Source: Xanthomonas citri pv. mangiferaeindicae (GTDB taxonomy: Bacteria > Pseudomonadota > Gammaproteobacteria > Xanthomonadales > Xanthomonadaceae). Taken from it: 64,000 nt of DNA. Below the pieces are notes generated by a model. That model searched no databases. It had not been told where the DNA came from and saw only the letters and a list, made by a program, of their open reading frames with translations. Positions 41,200 to 50,202 of the stretch are shown here, piece after piece. Where the stretch lies: NCBI GenBank assembly GCA_002240395.1, contig CP016836.1, positions 2,604,001 to 2,668,000 on the forward strand, in the 5' to 3' direction. The stretch's first letter is position 1, and each line of letters begins with the position of its first letter. A program made the position numbers and the translations under genes.

Positions 41200-41961
41200 T
41201 CAGCAGTCGTCGGACTGGCCGGTCGTCCAGCGCAGTCCTTGCAGCAGGTGCGCGCGGAACACCGGGTCGGCATACAGCGCCGGGTCGTGGCCCAGGCCGG
41301 TGTACCAGGCGCGGCCGCCGGCGCGCGTGTGGCACCACGCGATGGGGTGGTCGTCGCCCATACCGCCGGTGGCATGCGAGTGCGGATCGACCGACGCGAT
41401 CACCCGCACGTCCGCACGCGGGTTGCGGCGGTAGTCGTAGATCTCATCGACGACCCGCCAGTCGCGTCGGCCCAGCGGCGCCGCGTCCTGTTCGAACACC
41501 ACGCGCACCGCCTGCAGTCCCTCGGGGTGCCGTGCGAACCAGGCGCCGACCAGCGCGCCGTACCACGGCCAGGTGTAGCCGCTGTCGGCGGCGGCGTGGA
41601 TGCCCAGGTAGCCGCCGCCGTGGCCGACATAGCGTTCGAAGGCCGCCTGCTGCTCAATGTCGAGCACCTCGCGCGTGGTGTGCGCGAACACGACCGCGCG
41701 GTAGCCGGCCAGCGTCGCGTCGTCGAAATGCGTGGGGTCCTCGCTCGCCTCGATCTCGACGCCGACCTGCGCGCCGAGCGCGCGCAGGGTCTCGATCGTC
41801 GTGGGGATCGCGTCGTGGCGATAGCCCGCAGTGCGGGTGAACACCAGCACGCGCGGGACGCTCGTATCGGCGGCAGACGTCACGGGGGCAGGCACGGGCG
41901 ACGCACCGGCGGCGGTGGAGGCAGCGAGCATGGCGGCAATGGCGAGCGAGACGGGACGCAT
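41200..41961 (-). CDS. ThuA-domain secreted protein
   Basis: A 253-residue protein with a signal peptide (MRPVSLAIAAMLAASTAAGA) and one ThuA-like domain, a glutamine-amidotransferase-type fold lacking the amidotransferase nucleophile. Landmarks are VLVFTRTAGYRHDAIPTTIE, VVFAHTTREVLD, GGGYLGIHAAADSGYTWPWY and HPIAWCHTRAGGRAWYTGLG. Family members are tied to sugar metabolism, but function is unsettled. A Met four codons upstream (41973) is an alternative start. It is divergent from hutU. Confidence 0.88.
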   Translation of the reverse strand: MRPVSLAIAAMLAASTAAGASPVPAPVTSAADTSVPRVLVFTRTAGYRHDAIPTTIETLRALGAQVGVEIEASEDPTHFDDATLAGYRAVVFAHTTREVLDIEQQAAFERYVGHGGGYLGIHAAADSGYTWPWYGALVGAWFARHPEGLQAVRVVFEQDAAPLGRRDWRVVDEIYDYRRNPRADVRVIASVDPHSHATGGMGDDHPIAWCHTRAGGRAWYTGLGHDPALYADPVFRAHLLQGLRWTTGQSDDC

Positions 41962-42033
41962 GCGCGCGAGCATAGCGGCCGCCGGCCGCGGCGTTCACGC
42001 CGCAGCGCGTCAGGCCGCCCGCCGCACCGGTGC

Positions 42034-42039
42034 GATAAT
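42034..42039 (+). promoter_or_regulatory. candidate -10 element of hutU
   Basis: GATAAT in the context GTGCGATAATCGAGCC lies 27 bp before the hutU ATG, the same arrangement as the TATAAT/TAGAAT boxes ahead of other genes in the window. No clear -35 box or HutC operator is seen. Confidence 0.35.
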
Positions 42040-42066
42040 CGAGCCATCGCCCTATCGAGTGCCGCC

Positions 42067-43740
42067 ATGACCGACGCCTCGCGCCACGACCCGTCCCGCA
42101 TGATCCGCGCGCCCCGCGGCAGCACTCTGACCTGCCGCTCGTGGTTGACCGAAGCGCCGTTCCGCATGCTGCAGAACAACCTCGATCCCGAGGTCGCCGA
42201 ACGCCCGGAGGATCTCGTGGTCTACGGCGGCATCGGCCGCGCCGCGCGCGACTGGGCCTGCTACGACGCCATCCTCGAGACGCTCAAGACGCTCGAGGAC
42301 GACCAGACCCTGCTGGTGCAGTCGGGCAAGCCGGTCGGGGTGTTCCGCACGCATGCCGACGCGCCGCGGGTGCTGATCGCCAATTCCAATCTGGTGCCGC
42401 ACTGGGCGACGTGGGAACACTTCCACGAACTCGACCGCAAGGGCCTGGCGATGTACGGCCAGATGACCGCCGGCAGCTGGATCTATATCGGCAGTCAGGG
42501 CATCGTGCAGGGCACGTACGAGACCTTCGTCGAGATGGGCCGTCAGCACTACGGCGGCGACCTGACCGGAAAGTGGATCCTGACCGCGGGGCTGGGCGGC
42601 ATGGGGGGCGCGCAGCCGCTGGCCGCGAGCCTGGCCGGTGCGTGTTCGCTGACGGTTGAATGCCAGCAGAGCCGGATCGATTTCCGGCTCAAGACCCGCT
42701 ATGTCGACGAGCAGGCCACCGACCTGGACGACGCCTTGGCGCGCATCGCGCGCTACACCCAGGCAGGCGAGGCGAAATCGATCGCGCTGCTGGGCAATGC
42801 GGCCGAGGTCCTGCCCGAACTGGTGCGGCGCGGCGTGCGTCCGGACTGCGTGACCGACCAGACCAGCGCGCACGACCCGGTGCACGGCTATCTGCCGATC
42901 GGCTGGACGGTCGAGCGCTGGCTGGCTGAGCAGTCCGCCCATCCCGACACGGTGCGCGACGCGGCAAAGGCGTCGATGCGCGTCCATGTCGAGGCAATGC
43001 TGGCTTTCCACGCGCAGGGTATCCCGACCGTCGACTACGGCAACAACATCCGCCAGATGGCCAAGGATGAGGGGCTGGAGAACGCTTTCGATTTTCCCGG
43101 CTTCGTACCCGCCTGCGTGCGTCCGCTGTTCTGCCGCGGGATCGGCCCGTTCCGCTGGGTCGCGCTGAGCGGCGACCCCGAGGACATCGCCAGGACCGAT
43201 GCCAAGGTCAAGGCGCTGATCCCCGACGATCCGCACCTGCATCGCTGGCTCGACATGGCCGCAGAGCGCATCGCCTTCCAGGGCTTGCCGGCGCGGATCT
43301 GCTGGGTCGGGCTGGGCCTGCGCCACAAGCTGGGCCTGGCGTTCAACGAGATGGTGCGCAATGGCGAACTCAAGGCGCCGATCGTGATCGGCCGCGATCA
43401 TCTCGATTCGGGCTCGGTCGCCTCCCCGAACCGCGAGACCGAGGCGATGCGCGACGGCAGCGATGCGGTCAGCGACTGGCCGCTGCTCAATGCGATGCTC
43501 AATGTCGCCGGTGGAGCGACCTGGGTATCGCTGCATCACGGCGGCGGCGTCGGCATGGGCTACTCGCAGCACTCGGGCGTGGTGATCGTCTGCGACGGCA
43601 GCGAGGCCGCCGACCGGCGCATCGAGCGCGTGCTGTGGAACGACCCGGCGACCGGCGTGATGCGGCATGCGGATGCCGGTTACGCCATCGCCGCCGAGTG
43701 CGCGAGGGCGCAGGGCCTCGATCTGCCGATGCTCGCCTGA
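42067..43740 (+). CDS. hutU: urocanate hydratase
   Basis: A 557-residue NAD-dependent lyase that hydrates urocanate to 4-imidazolone-5-propionate, the substrate of HutI. Family landmarks are GSTLTCRSWLTEAPFRMLQN, NLVPHWATWEHFHELDRKGL, MYGQMTAGSWIYIGSQGIVQ and QGLPARICWVGLGLRHKLGL with the catalytic Cys, then HHGGGVGMGYSQHSG. Length is standard. The ATG at 42067 is used; the frame remains open upstream as antisense of thuA. It is separate from hutI/hutF by about 8 kb. Confidence 0.96.
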   Translation: MTDASRHDPSRMIRAPRGSTLTCRSWLTEAPFRMLQNNLDPEVAERPEDLVVYGGIGRAARDWACYDAILETLKTLEDDQTLLVQSGKPVGVFRTHADAPRVLIANSNLVPHWATWEHFHELDRKGLAMYGQMTAGSWIYIGSQGIVQGTYETFVEMGRQHYGGDLTGKWILTAGLGGMGGAQPLAASLAGACSLTVECQQSRIDFRLKTRYVDEQATDLDDALARIARYTQAGEAKSIALLGNAAEVLPELVRRGVRPDCVTDQTSAHDPVHGYLPIGWTVERWLAEQSAHPDTVRDAAKASMRVHVEAMLAFHAQGIPTVDYGNNIRQMAKDEGLENAFDFPGFVPACVRPLFCRGIGPFRWVALSGDPEDIARTDAKVKALIPDDPHLHRWLDMAAERIAFQGLPARICWVGLGLRHKLGLAFNEMVRNGELKAPIVIGRDHLDSGSVASPNRETEAMRDGSDAVSDWPLLNAMLNVAGGATWVSLHHGGGVGMGYSQHSGVVIVCDGSEAADRRIERVLWNDPATGVMRHADAGYAIAAECARAQGLDLPMLA

Positions 43741-43870
43741 CTGTGTCACGCTGAGGCGAATCGCGCGGCGAGGGCCTTGGCCGCGCAGGGGATGGGGCGT
43801 GCGCCGGGCGTATCGTGCGGCGGGTCTGACACCAGGTCAGAAGCAAGATCCGACAATGGGGAGCGCGGCA

Positions 43871-45583
43871 ATGAAGCGAATCGAGTGTCTGGCCGCGTGC
43901 GCGGCGTGGCTCGTGGGCGTGGTGCCGGTGGCCCTGGCGGCGCCGGCCGAACGCGGGACGTTCGTGCAGGTCTGCAACGCCGCTAGCTCCTATACCCACC
44001 TGCGCGACGGGCCGAGCGCGCGCCAGTATCCGGCGACGGCGCGAATGCCCAACGGGCAGCGCCTGCGCATCGAGGACACCATCACCACGCCGGAGGGGTA
44101 TGGCTACCATCGCGTGAGCCTGCTGGACGCGCGCGGCGGCACCCTGCGCAGCGGCTATGTGCACGACCAGACGGTGCAGGTGCGATGCGACCTGCCGTCG
44201 GCGCCCGATGCGGCGCTCGCGCGGCTCGCGGCCGCCCTGGCAGCCGACAACCCCGGCATCGCCGCCGCCGACATCCTCGCGGTCAATGCCGGCTTCGACG
44301 GCAAGACGCTCGATCTGATGCAACTGCCGCAGTTGCACGATCTGTCCGCGCTGGCGGCCTTGGACGGACTCGAGTCGATCGACCTCAGCCGGTCGGGCGT
44401 GGTCGATGTCGCGCCGCTGGCGGGCCTGCGCGCGCTCAAGACCCTCAGCCTGTACGAGACCGCGGTGCACGACATTGCGCCGCTCTCGGCGCTGCGCACG
44501 CTGGAGACCCTCAACCTCCACGGCACGCGGGTCAGCGACCTGGATGCGCTGTCGGGCCTGCCCGCGCTGCGCACGCTATATCTGACGGACAGCCTGGTGC
44601 GCGACGTCTCCGCGCTCGTCACGTTGCCGGATCTGCGCGTGCTGACGCTGTCGCAGACCGAGATCCAGGACGTCTCGCCGCTGGCCAAGCTCGGCGAACT
44701 GCGCCTGCTCAATCTCGCCAGTGCGGGTGTGCGCGACATCGGTTTCCTGCGCGACAAGCCCGCACTCAGGACGCTGGACCTGGGAGACAACGCGATCGAC
44801 GACCTGTCGCCGATCACCGGCCTGCCCGCGCTCGAAAGCGCGTTGCTCAACAACAACCCGTTCACCGACATCGCGCCGTTGGCGAAGCTCACGACGCTCA
44901 AGACCTTGTCGCTGGCCAACAGCCAGGTCGTGGACTATCGGCCGCTGGCCGGGTTGACCGGGCTGACCGAGCTCGGACTTGCCGGCAGCACGATCGCCGA
45001 CCTGGCGCCGCTGGCCGGCATGCGGCAGCTCGAAGCACTGGCGCTGGGTTCGACCCGGGTCGAGCGCATCGATGTGGTCGCCGGGATGCCCGCCCTGCGC
45101 CTGTTACATCTGCACGACACCCGGGTCGCCTCGCTCGGGCCGGTCGCGGGCCTGCGCCAGCTCGAGCGGCTGTCGCTGGTCAACGCACCGGTGGGGGATC
45201 TCTCTGCGCTCGCCGGTCATGTCCACCTCATCGATCTCGGCCTGCGCGGGACGTCAGTGACCGATTTCTCGGTCATCGCACAGTTGACCGCACTCCAGAC
45301 GCTGGACCTGACCGATACCGCGTTCGATGACATGACCGTGCTCGCCCCGTTGCGGTCGCTCGAGACGCTGAACCTGTCGCGCACCCCGGTCGACGATGTC
45401 TCGGTACTGGCCGGCCTGCCCAGGCTGCGCTGGCTGACGATGGAGGAAACGCGGGTGCGCGATGTGTCGCCGCTGCGCGCCATGCACGGGCTGCGCACGC
45501 TGCGGCTGGCGAAGTCGCCGGTCGAGGATGTCGGGGTGCTCAAACCGCTGGTGGACGCAGGGCTCGACCTGCGGACGGAGTAG
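43871..45583 (+). CDS. secreted SH3-like and leucine-rich-repeat protein
   Basis: A 570-residue exported protein. A signal peptide (MKRIECLAACAAWLVGVVPV) is followed by an SH3b-like domain to about residue 110 (YTHLRDGPSARQYPATARMP). Then come some 18 consecutive 22-residue leucine-rich repeats of the internalin type, for example LRALKTLSLYETAVHDIAPL and LRSLETLNLSRTPVDDVSVL. Each ends in a D-[ILV]-xx-L turn. The array runs to the C-terminus with no sorting signal or membrane anchor. Such a solenoid is a protein-binding scaffold; the SH3b part may bind wall peptides. GGGAG eight bases before the ATG at 43871 sets the start. Confidence 0.85.
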   Translation: MKRIECLAACAAWLVGVVPVALAAPAERGTFVQVCNAASSYTHLRDGPSARQYPATARMPNGQRLRIEDTITTPEGYGYHRVSLLDARGGTLRSGYVHDQTVQVRCDLPSAPDAALARLAAALAADNPGIAAADILAVNAGFDGKTLDLMQLPQLHDLSALAALDGLESIDLSRSGVVDVAPLAGLRALKTLSLYETAVHDIAPLSALRTLETLNLHGTRVSDLDALSGLPALRTLYLTDSLVRDVSALVTLPDLRVLTLSQTEIQDVSPLAKLGELRLLNLASAGVRDIGFLRDKPALRTLDLGDNAIDDLSPITGLPALESALLNNNPFTDIAPLAKLTTLKTLSLANSQVVDYRPLAGLTGLTELGLAGSTIADLAPLAGMRQLEALALGSTRVERIDVVAGMPALRLLHLHDTRVASLGPVAGLRQLERLSLVNAPVGDLSALAGHVHLIDLGLRGTSVTDFSVIAQLTALQTLDLTDTAFDDMTVLAPLRSLETLNLSRTPVDDVSVLAGLPRLRWLTMEETRVRDVSPLRAMHGLRTLRLAKSPVEDVGVLKPLVDAGLDLRTE

Positions 45584-45710
45584 CCTGCCGCAGGCATTGC
45601 GTGGGCCTGCGTGGGCCGCCGAGCGGCGGGACGCGGCGCACTTGCCAGGGCTTGCAATGCCGCCCGTGCATCGCCAGCTTGTGGAAGGTCGATCGCCACC
45701 GGAGCGTGCC

Positions 45711-46175
45711 GTGTCCTCGTTTGATCTGCGTCCGCCCAGCGCCGCCGAGCGCACCGCCCTGGAAGCGGGCCTGTCCGCCGACGAGCGCCGCGTGTTGCTG
45801 CACCACGGCACCGAGGCGCCGTTCTGCGGCGTGTTTCTCGACAACAAGCGCGAAGGCACCTATTGCTGCCGGCTGTGCGGCCTGCCGCTGTTCCGCTCCA
45901 GCGCCAAGTTCGACTCGGGCACCGGCTGGCCGAGCTTCTTCGCGCCGATCGACGAAGCACATATCGGCCGCATCCGCGACACCAGCCATGGCATGATCCG
46001 CGTCGAGGAGGTCTGCGCGCGCTGCGGCAGCCACCTGGGGCACGTGTTCCCCGACGGGCCGCCGCCGACCTATGAGCGGCATTGCCTCAACTCGGTGTCG
46101 CTGTCGTTCGTCGCGACCGGCGCGCCGCTGCCCGACCCACTGGCACGCGGCGGTGCGGAGGCGGCGCCGGCCTGA
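45711..46175 (+). CDS. msrB: peptide-methionine (R)-S-oxide reductase
   Basis: A 154-residue enzyme that reduces methionine-R-sulfoxide in proteins. Zinc-binding CxxC pairs are in YCCRLCGLPLF and CARCGSHLGHVFPDG. The catalytic Cys lies in YERHCLNSVSLSF, and KFDSGTGWPSFFAPI is the family core. GGAG six bases before the GTG at 45711 supports that start; an in-frame ATG at 45657 would add 18 unrelated residues. It stands between the LRR gene and the MHS transporter. Confidence 0.93.
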   Translation: MSSFDLRPPSAAERTALEAGLSADERRVLLHHGTEAPFCGVFLDNKREGTYCCRLCGLPLFRSSAKFDSGTGWPSFFAPIDEAHIGRIRDTSHGMIRVEEVCARCGSHLGHVFPDGPPPTYERHCLNSVSLSFVATGAPLPDPLARGGAEAAPA

Positions 46176-46311
46176 TCGCCCCACGTGTAGGCGAGGGCGG
46201 CTGCGGCCAGGTCACGCGATGGCGTGGACCACGGACGCGTCGCGCTTGCCGACATGTGCTTCCGCCCCGGACCTCTATACTCGCCGCCCCCCGACCCGGC
46301 GAGCCTTGCCC

Positions 46312-47685
46312 ATGCGTGTGTCCAGCGATTCCGCGTCTTCTGCCGCGCCCAGCGCGACCCATCCCGCCAGCCTGCGCCGGTCGGTGTCGAATACGCTGAA
46401 GGGCTCGGCCGGCAACCTCGTCGAATGGTTCGATGTCTACGTCTACTCGGTGTTCGCGGCGTACTTCGAGTCGCAGTTCTTTTCGCCCGAGGACAAGAAC
46501 GCCACGCTCTACGTCTGGGGCATCTTCGCGATGACCTTCCTGATGCGTCCGATCGGCGCCTGGTACTTCGGCCGTTTCGCCGACCGCTACGGCCGGCGCC
46601 TGGCGCTGACGGTCTCGGTGTCGATGATGGCCGGCTGTTCGTTCGTCATCGCGATCACGCCGACCGTCGCCACGATCGGCATTGCCGCGCCGATCATCCT
46701 GCTGCTCGCGCGCCTGGTACAGGGCTTCGCGACGGGCGGCGAGTACGGCGCCAGCGCGACCTACATGTCCGAGGCCGCGATTCCCGGCCGTCGCGGCTTC
46801 CTGTCCTCATTCCATTACGTGACCCTGGTCGGCGGCCATGTGCTGGCGCAGGCCACGTTGCTGGCGATGCTGCTGTCGCTCGACACCACGCAGATTTCCG
46901 AGTGGGGCTGGCGCCTGGCTTTTGCGCTGGGCGGCGTCGCGGCGATCGTGGTGTTCTGGCTGCGGCGCACGATGGACGAGTCGCTGGAGACCGAATCGAT
47001 CGAGGCCGCCAAGACCGGCGGCGCACGCGCCTCGGGGTCACTGCGCGAACTGTTCGTCAACCAGTGGCGTCCGCTGCTGCTGTGCTTTTTGATCACCGCC
47101 GGCGGCACGATCGCGTTCTACACGTATTCGGTCAACGGTCCGAAGATGATCCAGACCGCGTTTGCCGGTGGTGATGCGATCACCGGTACCTGGATCAATC
47201 TGGCATTGCTGGCCTTCTTGATGGTGCTGCAGCCGGTCGGCGGCTGGCTGTCGGACATCATCGGACGCAAGTCGCTGCTGGTGTTCTTCGGCATCGGGGG
47301 CGTGCTCTACACCGGCTACATGGTGACCGCGCTGCCGCAGCAGACCAGTGCACTGTCGGCATTCCTGATCCTGGGCGTGGGCTTTGTGATCCTGACCGGC
47401 TATACGTCGATCAACGCGGTGGTGAAGGCCGAACTGTTCCCCACCCACGTGCGCGCGCTGGGCGTCGGCCTGGGTTACGCACTGGCCAACTCGGCCTTTG
47501 GCGGAACCGCCCCGGTGCTCTACCAGGCTGCGCTCAAGTCTGACCAGGTCACCGCGTTCGTGATCTATGCGACGACGGTGATCGCCGTGTCGCTGGTGGT
47601 CTACGTGTTCTTCCTCAGGAACAAGGGCGCGAACTGGCTCGACGACGCGCACGCGATGCGCGACCGCGGGCAGGGCGGGCGCTGA
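46312..47685 (+). CDS. MHS-family (metabolite:H+ symporter) MFS transporter
   Basis: A 457-residue, 12-helix transporter related to KgtP and ProP. The N-terminal signature AGNLVEWFDVYVYSVFAAYF is typical. RFADRYGRRLALTVSV forms the loop 2-3 motif, and GFATGGEYGASATYMSEAA the conserved helix 5 region. It would import an organic acid or compatible solute with protons; alpha-ketoglutarate is a common substrate in this subgroup but cannot be confirmed. A TATACT element lies some 35 bp before the ATG at 46312. A dispersed G/C repeat follows the stop. Confidence 0.9.
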   Translation: MRVSSDSASSAAPSATHPASLRRSVSNTLKGSAGNLVEWFDVYVYSVFAAYFESQFFSPEDKNATLYVWGIFAMTFLMRPIGAWYFGRFADRYGRRLALTVSVSMMAGCSFVIAITPTVATIGIAAPIILLLARLVQGFATGGEYGASATYMSEAAIPGRRGFLSSFHYVTLVGGHVLAQATLLAMLLSLDTTQISEWGWRLAFALGGVAAIVVFWLRRTMDESLETESIEAAKTGGARASGSLRELFVNQWRPLLLCFLITAGGTIAFYTYSVNGPKMIQTAFAGGDAITGTWINLALLAFLMVLQPVGGWLSDIIGRKSLLVFFGIGGVLYTGYMVTALPQQTSALSAFLILGVGFVILTGYTSINAVVKAELFPTHVRALGVGLGYALANSAFGGTAPVLYQAALKSDQVTAFVIYATTVIAVSLVVYVFFLRNKGANWLDDAHAMRDRGQGGR

Positions 47686-47696
47686 GGCGACGGCGT

Positions 47697-47737
47697 GCCC
47701 CCACCCCAGCCCTCCCCCCCGCAGGCGGGGGAGGGAG
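47697..47737. repeat. dispersed intergenic C/G hairpin repeat, copy 1
   Basis: GCCCCCACCCCAGCCCTCCC leads into a hairpin (CCTCCCCC / GGGGGAGG) ending in GAGGGAG. The same layout recurs at 55744-55782. It lies directly after a stop codon and may act as a terminator. Short elements of this form are common between genes in Lysobacter and relatives. Confidence 0.65.
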
Positions 47738-47812
47738 TTGAGGCCGCTCTGCTGCCGGATTCACATCGACGGTTCTAGACTCGGCCTTCCTTCGTCTGGC
47801 GAGAGCCCACCC

Positions 47813-48181
47813 ATGTTCAAGCGCATCGTTCCCGTCCTGCTCATCGCCCTGCTGGCTGCCTGCAGCGCGCCGGCCGAGCGCGACACCGTCCAGCCCAAGG
47901 CCGGTCCCGCGGTGGCATCGGTGACCAACGAGTCCGACTGTCTGCAACGTGGCGGCGAGTGGAAGCAGCTGGGGCGGGCGCCGGTGCCGCAGTGCCTGCT
48001 GCAGACCGTGGATGCCGGCAAGGCTTGTACCGACAGCCAGCAGTGCCAGGGCCAGTGCCTGGCGCCGGAAGGCACCGTCGACAGCGCGCGCGTGCAGGGC
48101 CAGTGCAGCGTCGACACCAACCCGTTCGGCTGCCAGCAGCGGGTGCGCGACGGCGTGGCGTGGACGATCTGCGTCGACTGA
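47813..48181 (+). CDS. small Cys-rich lipoprotein
   Basis: A 122-residue lipoprotein (lipobox LLIALLAACSAP) with a mature part holding eight cysteines spread through DCLQRGGEW, PQCLLQTVDAGKACTDSQQC, QGQCLAPEG, QGQCSVD, PFGCQQRV and WTICVD. The pattern suggests several disulphides in the periplasm. No family is recognised. The ATG at 47813 begins the signal peptide. A strong terminator follows its stop. Confidence 0.8.
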   Translation: MFKRIVPVLLIALLAACSAPAERDTVQPKAGPAVASVTNESDCLQRGGEWKQLGRAPVPQCLLQTVDAGKACTDSQQCQGQCLAPEGTVDSARVQGQCSVDTNPFGCQQRVRDGVAWTICVD

Positions 48182-48214
48182 TCCGGCGCGCATGGATCGA
48201 CGCGATCTGACCAG

Positions 48215-48243
48215 CGGGGACGGCGTGGCGCCGTCCCCGTTTT
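48215..48243 (+). terminator. rho-independent terminator
   Basis: CGGGGACGGCG and CGCCGTCCCCG form a perfect 11-bp stem around TGG, followed by TTTT. It lies 34 bp after the Cys-rich lipoprotein stop and isolates that gene from mgtC. Confidence 0.88.
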
Positions 48244-48480
48244 ACGTTCCGGCCGCCGCGATCGGAGAGGGCGGCAGGCAATCGACTTGCGTGCCCGGGC
48301 CGCTGCTGCCGCCTTGGCCGGTGCGGGGTGATCGCCGCGCGTGAGGGCCGTCGAGGCGGGCGGGCGAGTTCCCCGGCGATGCGAGGGGCGATCTGGTCGC
48401 CCTGTGCAGCACACACCATCACCACGGCCAGACCCGCCGCGCGCTAGCGTCCTGCGCACGTCCCAATACGGAGTGCTCCG
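48244..48480. other. mgtC upstream region, no gene
   Basis: Nothing protein-like is supported between the terminator and the putative mgtC leader peptide. The region is G/C-rich and must hold the mgtC promoter and leader. An inverted pair around CGATCTGGTCGCC suggests RNA structure, but no riboswitch class is recognisable by eye. Confidence 0.4.
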
Positions 48481-48537
48481 ATGCCGATCGCGACCCGCCT
48501 CGCTGACCTTGTCGTCGTTGGAGGCCATGCGCAATGA
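48481..48537 (+). CDS. possible 18-residue leader peptide coupled to mgtC
   Basis: An ATG at 48481 with a GGAG site seven bases upstream opens 18 codons (MPIATRLADLVVVGGHAQ). The TGA overlaps the mgtC ATG in an ATGA junction (48534-48537). Enterobacterial mgtC is controlled through short leader peptides, so an upstream coupled reading frame is suggestive. It could also be chance, and the peptide has no recognised homologue. Confidence 0.4.
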   Translation: MPIATRLADLVVVGGHAQ

Positions 48538-49049
48538 GCGTGGCCGACCAAGTGCTCGATGCCGCGGCGCGCGAACTGGCGCTGCCTGATCCCGACACCT
48601 TGACCACCATCGTGGTGCGCGTGCTGGTAGCCGCGCTGCTGGGGGGCATGGTCGGCTGGGAGCGCGAACACAAGGGCCGCGCCGCGGGCTTGAAGACGCA
48701 CATCCTGGTCTCGATCGGCTCAGCGTTGTTCGTGCTTGCGCCATTGCTGTCGGACATCGACGGCGCTGAGGTGACCCGGGTAATGCAGGGCATCGTGTCG
48801 GGCATCGGCTTTCTGGGCGCGGGTGCGATCCTCAAGCTGGACAAGGGCGAGCGGATCGAAGGTCTGACGACGGCGGCCGGCGTCTGGATGACCGCGGCGA
48901 TCGGCATGGCGGCTGGCATGGGCCAGGAGATGGTGGCGTTGGCGACTACGCTCGTCGCGTTGCTGGTGGTCGGCGCGCTGCCGCGGCTGCAGCGCCCGCG
49001 TGCTGGTGCGGGCCGACGCAATATCGATATGGCGGGGCGCGACAGCTGA
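48534..49049 (+). CDS. MgtC/SapB family membrane protein
   Basis: A 171-residue inner membrane protein with four to five helices. Family motifs are VRVLVAALLGGMVGWEREHK, AAGLKTHILVSIGSALF, VMQGIVSGIGFLGAGAILK and GLTTAAGVWMTAAIGMAAG. MgtC proteins help growth in low magnesium and inside macrophages, partly by affecting ATP synthase. This one lacks the extended C-terminal ACT-like domain of Salmonella MgtC, so it is a SapB-like short form. A GGAG lies 10 bases upstream. Confidence 0.9.
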   Translation: MSVADQVLDAAARELALPDPDTLTTIVVRVLVAALLGGMVGWEREHKGRAAGLKTHILVSIGSALFVLAPLLSDIDGAEVTRVMQGIVSGIGFLGAGAILKLDKGERIEGLTTAAGVWMTAAIGMAAGMGQEMVALATTLVALLVVGALPRLQRPRAGAGRRNIDMAGRDS

Positions 49050-49140
49050 ACGCAACGGGCGCGCATTCCCGATTTCGCCACGGCGGCTTCATCGCCGGAC
49101 CCGCACGGTGATTGTTCATTCGAGCAACGGAGCCAAACCC

Positions 49141-49956
49141 ATGACCAAGCACGACGATATCCGCGATGGCGGACGCGATCTCAATCGCGACCCGATCACC
49201 AAGACGCCCGGCGCCCATCCGATCGGCGTCGGTGTGGGCGGCACCGCGGGCGGCATGGCGGCCGGCGCTGCGGCCGGTACTGTGTTCGGGCCGGTCGGAA
49301 CCTTGATCGGTGCGGCGGTCGGCGTCGTCGCCGGTGCGGCGATCGGCAAGGGCGTTGCCGAGCGGATCGATCCGACCGGCGAGGTGGAATACTGGCGCGA
49401 GGCGCATCGCGACCGCCCTTACGTCAAGCCGGGGCATGACTACGACCGCGATTACGCGCCCGCCTACGGCTTCGGCCTGCAGGCCCGCGAGGCGGACCGG
49501 ACCCGCGGCTGGGACGAATCGGAGGCACAGCTGCGCCGAGATTGGGAGTCGGCCAAGGCCGAGTCGAAGCTAGCGTGGGAAGACGCGCAGCCGGCGGTCC
49601 GCGATGCCTGGGAGCGGACGGATCGGACCTACGATCTGTACCAGCGCAGCGACGACTATTACGCGAAGGCATTCGAGAACGCGCCGTATCGCAATGCCGA
49701 CGACCGCTACGAGGATTACCAGCCGGCGTATCGCTATGGCGCTTATGCACGTTCGCGGCATGCCGATCGCGGCTGGGATGACACGCTTGCAGGCGAATTG
49801 GAGCGTGACTGGGCGACACGTCGCGGCACTTCGCGCCTGGATTGGGACCGCGCCAAGGCCGCGGTGGAGGACGCCTACGTGTCGCATGACCGCTACACCA
49901 GCGGCGAGTACACCGGCAGCGGCCGCGACGACAACGACCGCTTCCGGGTCCGCTGA
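49141..49956 (+). CDS. glycine-zipper protein with a duplicated acidic/aromatic domain
   Basis: A 271-residue protein. A glycine-zipper hydrophobic stretch (GVGVGGTAGGMAAGAAAGTV, then GTLIGAAVGVVAGAAIGKGV) spans about residues 30-75. Two similar blocks of about 58 residues follow: one from DYDRDYAPAYGFGLQAREAD to the Trp-rich segment near 160, one from DRYEDYQPAYRYGAYARSRH to about 250. Each has an R-DW-A-(K)-S-(K)-W core. Charge and aromatic content suggest a surface or stress-related protein. I do not recognise a named function. The ATG at 49141 is supported by the start of the charged N-terminus. Confidence 0.75.
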   Translation: MTKHDDIRDGGRDLNRDPITKTPGAHPIGVGVGGTAGGMAAGAAAGTVFGPVGTLIGAAVGVVAGAAIGKGVAERIDPTGEVEYWREAHRDRPYVKPGHDYDRDYAPAYGFGLQAREADRTRGWDESEAQLRRDWESAKAESKLAWEDAQPAVRDAWERTDRTYDLYQRSDDYYAKAFENAPYRNADDRYEDYQPAYRYGAYARSRHADRGWDDTLAGELERDWATRRGTSRLDWDRAKAAVEDAYVSHDRYTSGEYTGSGRDDNDRFRVR

Positions 49957-50202
49957 CGCGTCGATCGACAGGCACCACGCAACGGGCGCATTCTTGGTCG
50001 AATGCGCCCGTTGTCGTTTCGGGTTCCGCGTTTGGTCATGGTGTCGGCTTGGGGCCTGTCAGGCGCGGCGTGGCGCGTTGCGATCGGGTTTCGCCTGCGT
50101 TCGTGGCAAGCCGGCCTTCACGCACGCGGCAAGGCGCATTCACATCGCACCGCACACCCGTCGTGGACCATCGCGTCCATTCCAAGTGCAGGAGATCGCT
50201 TC

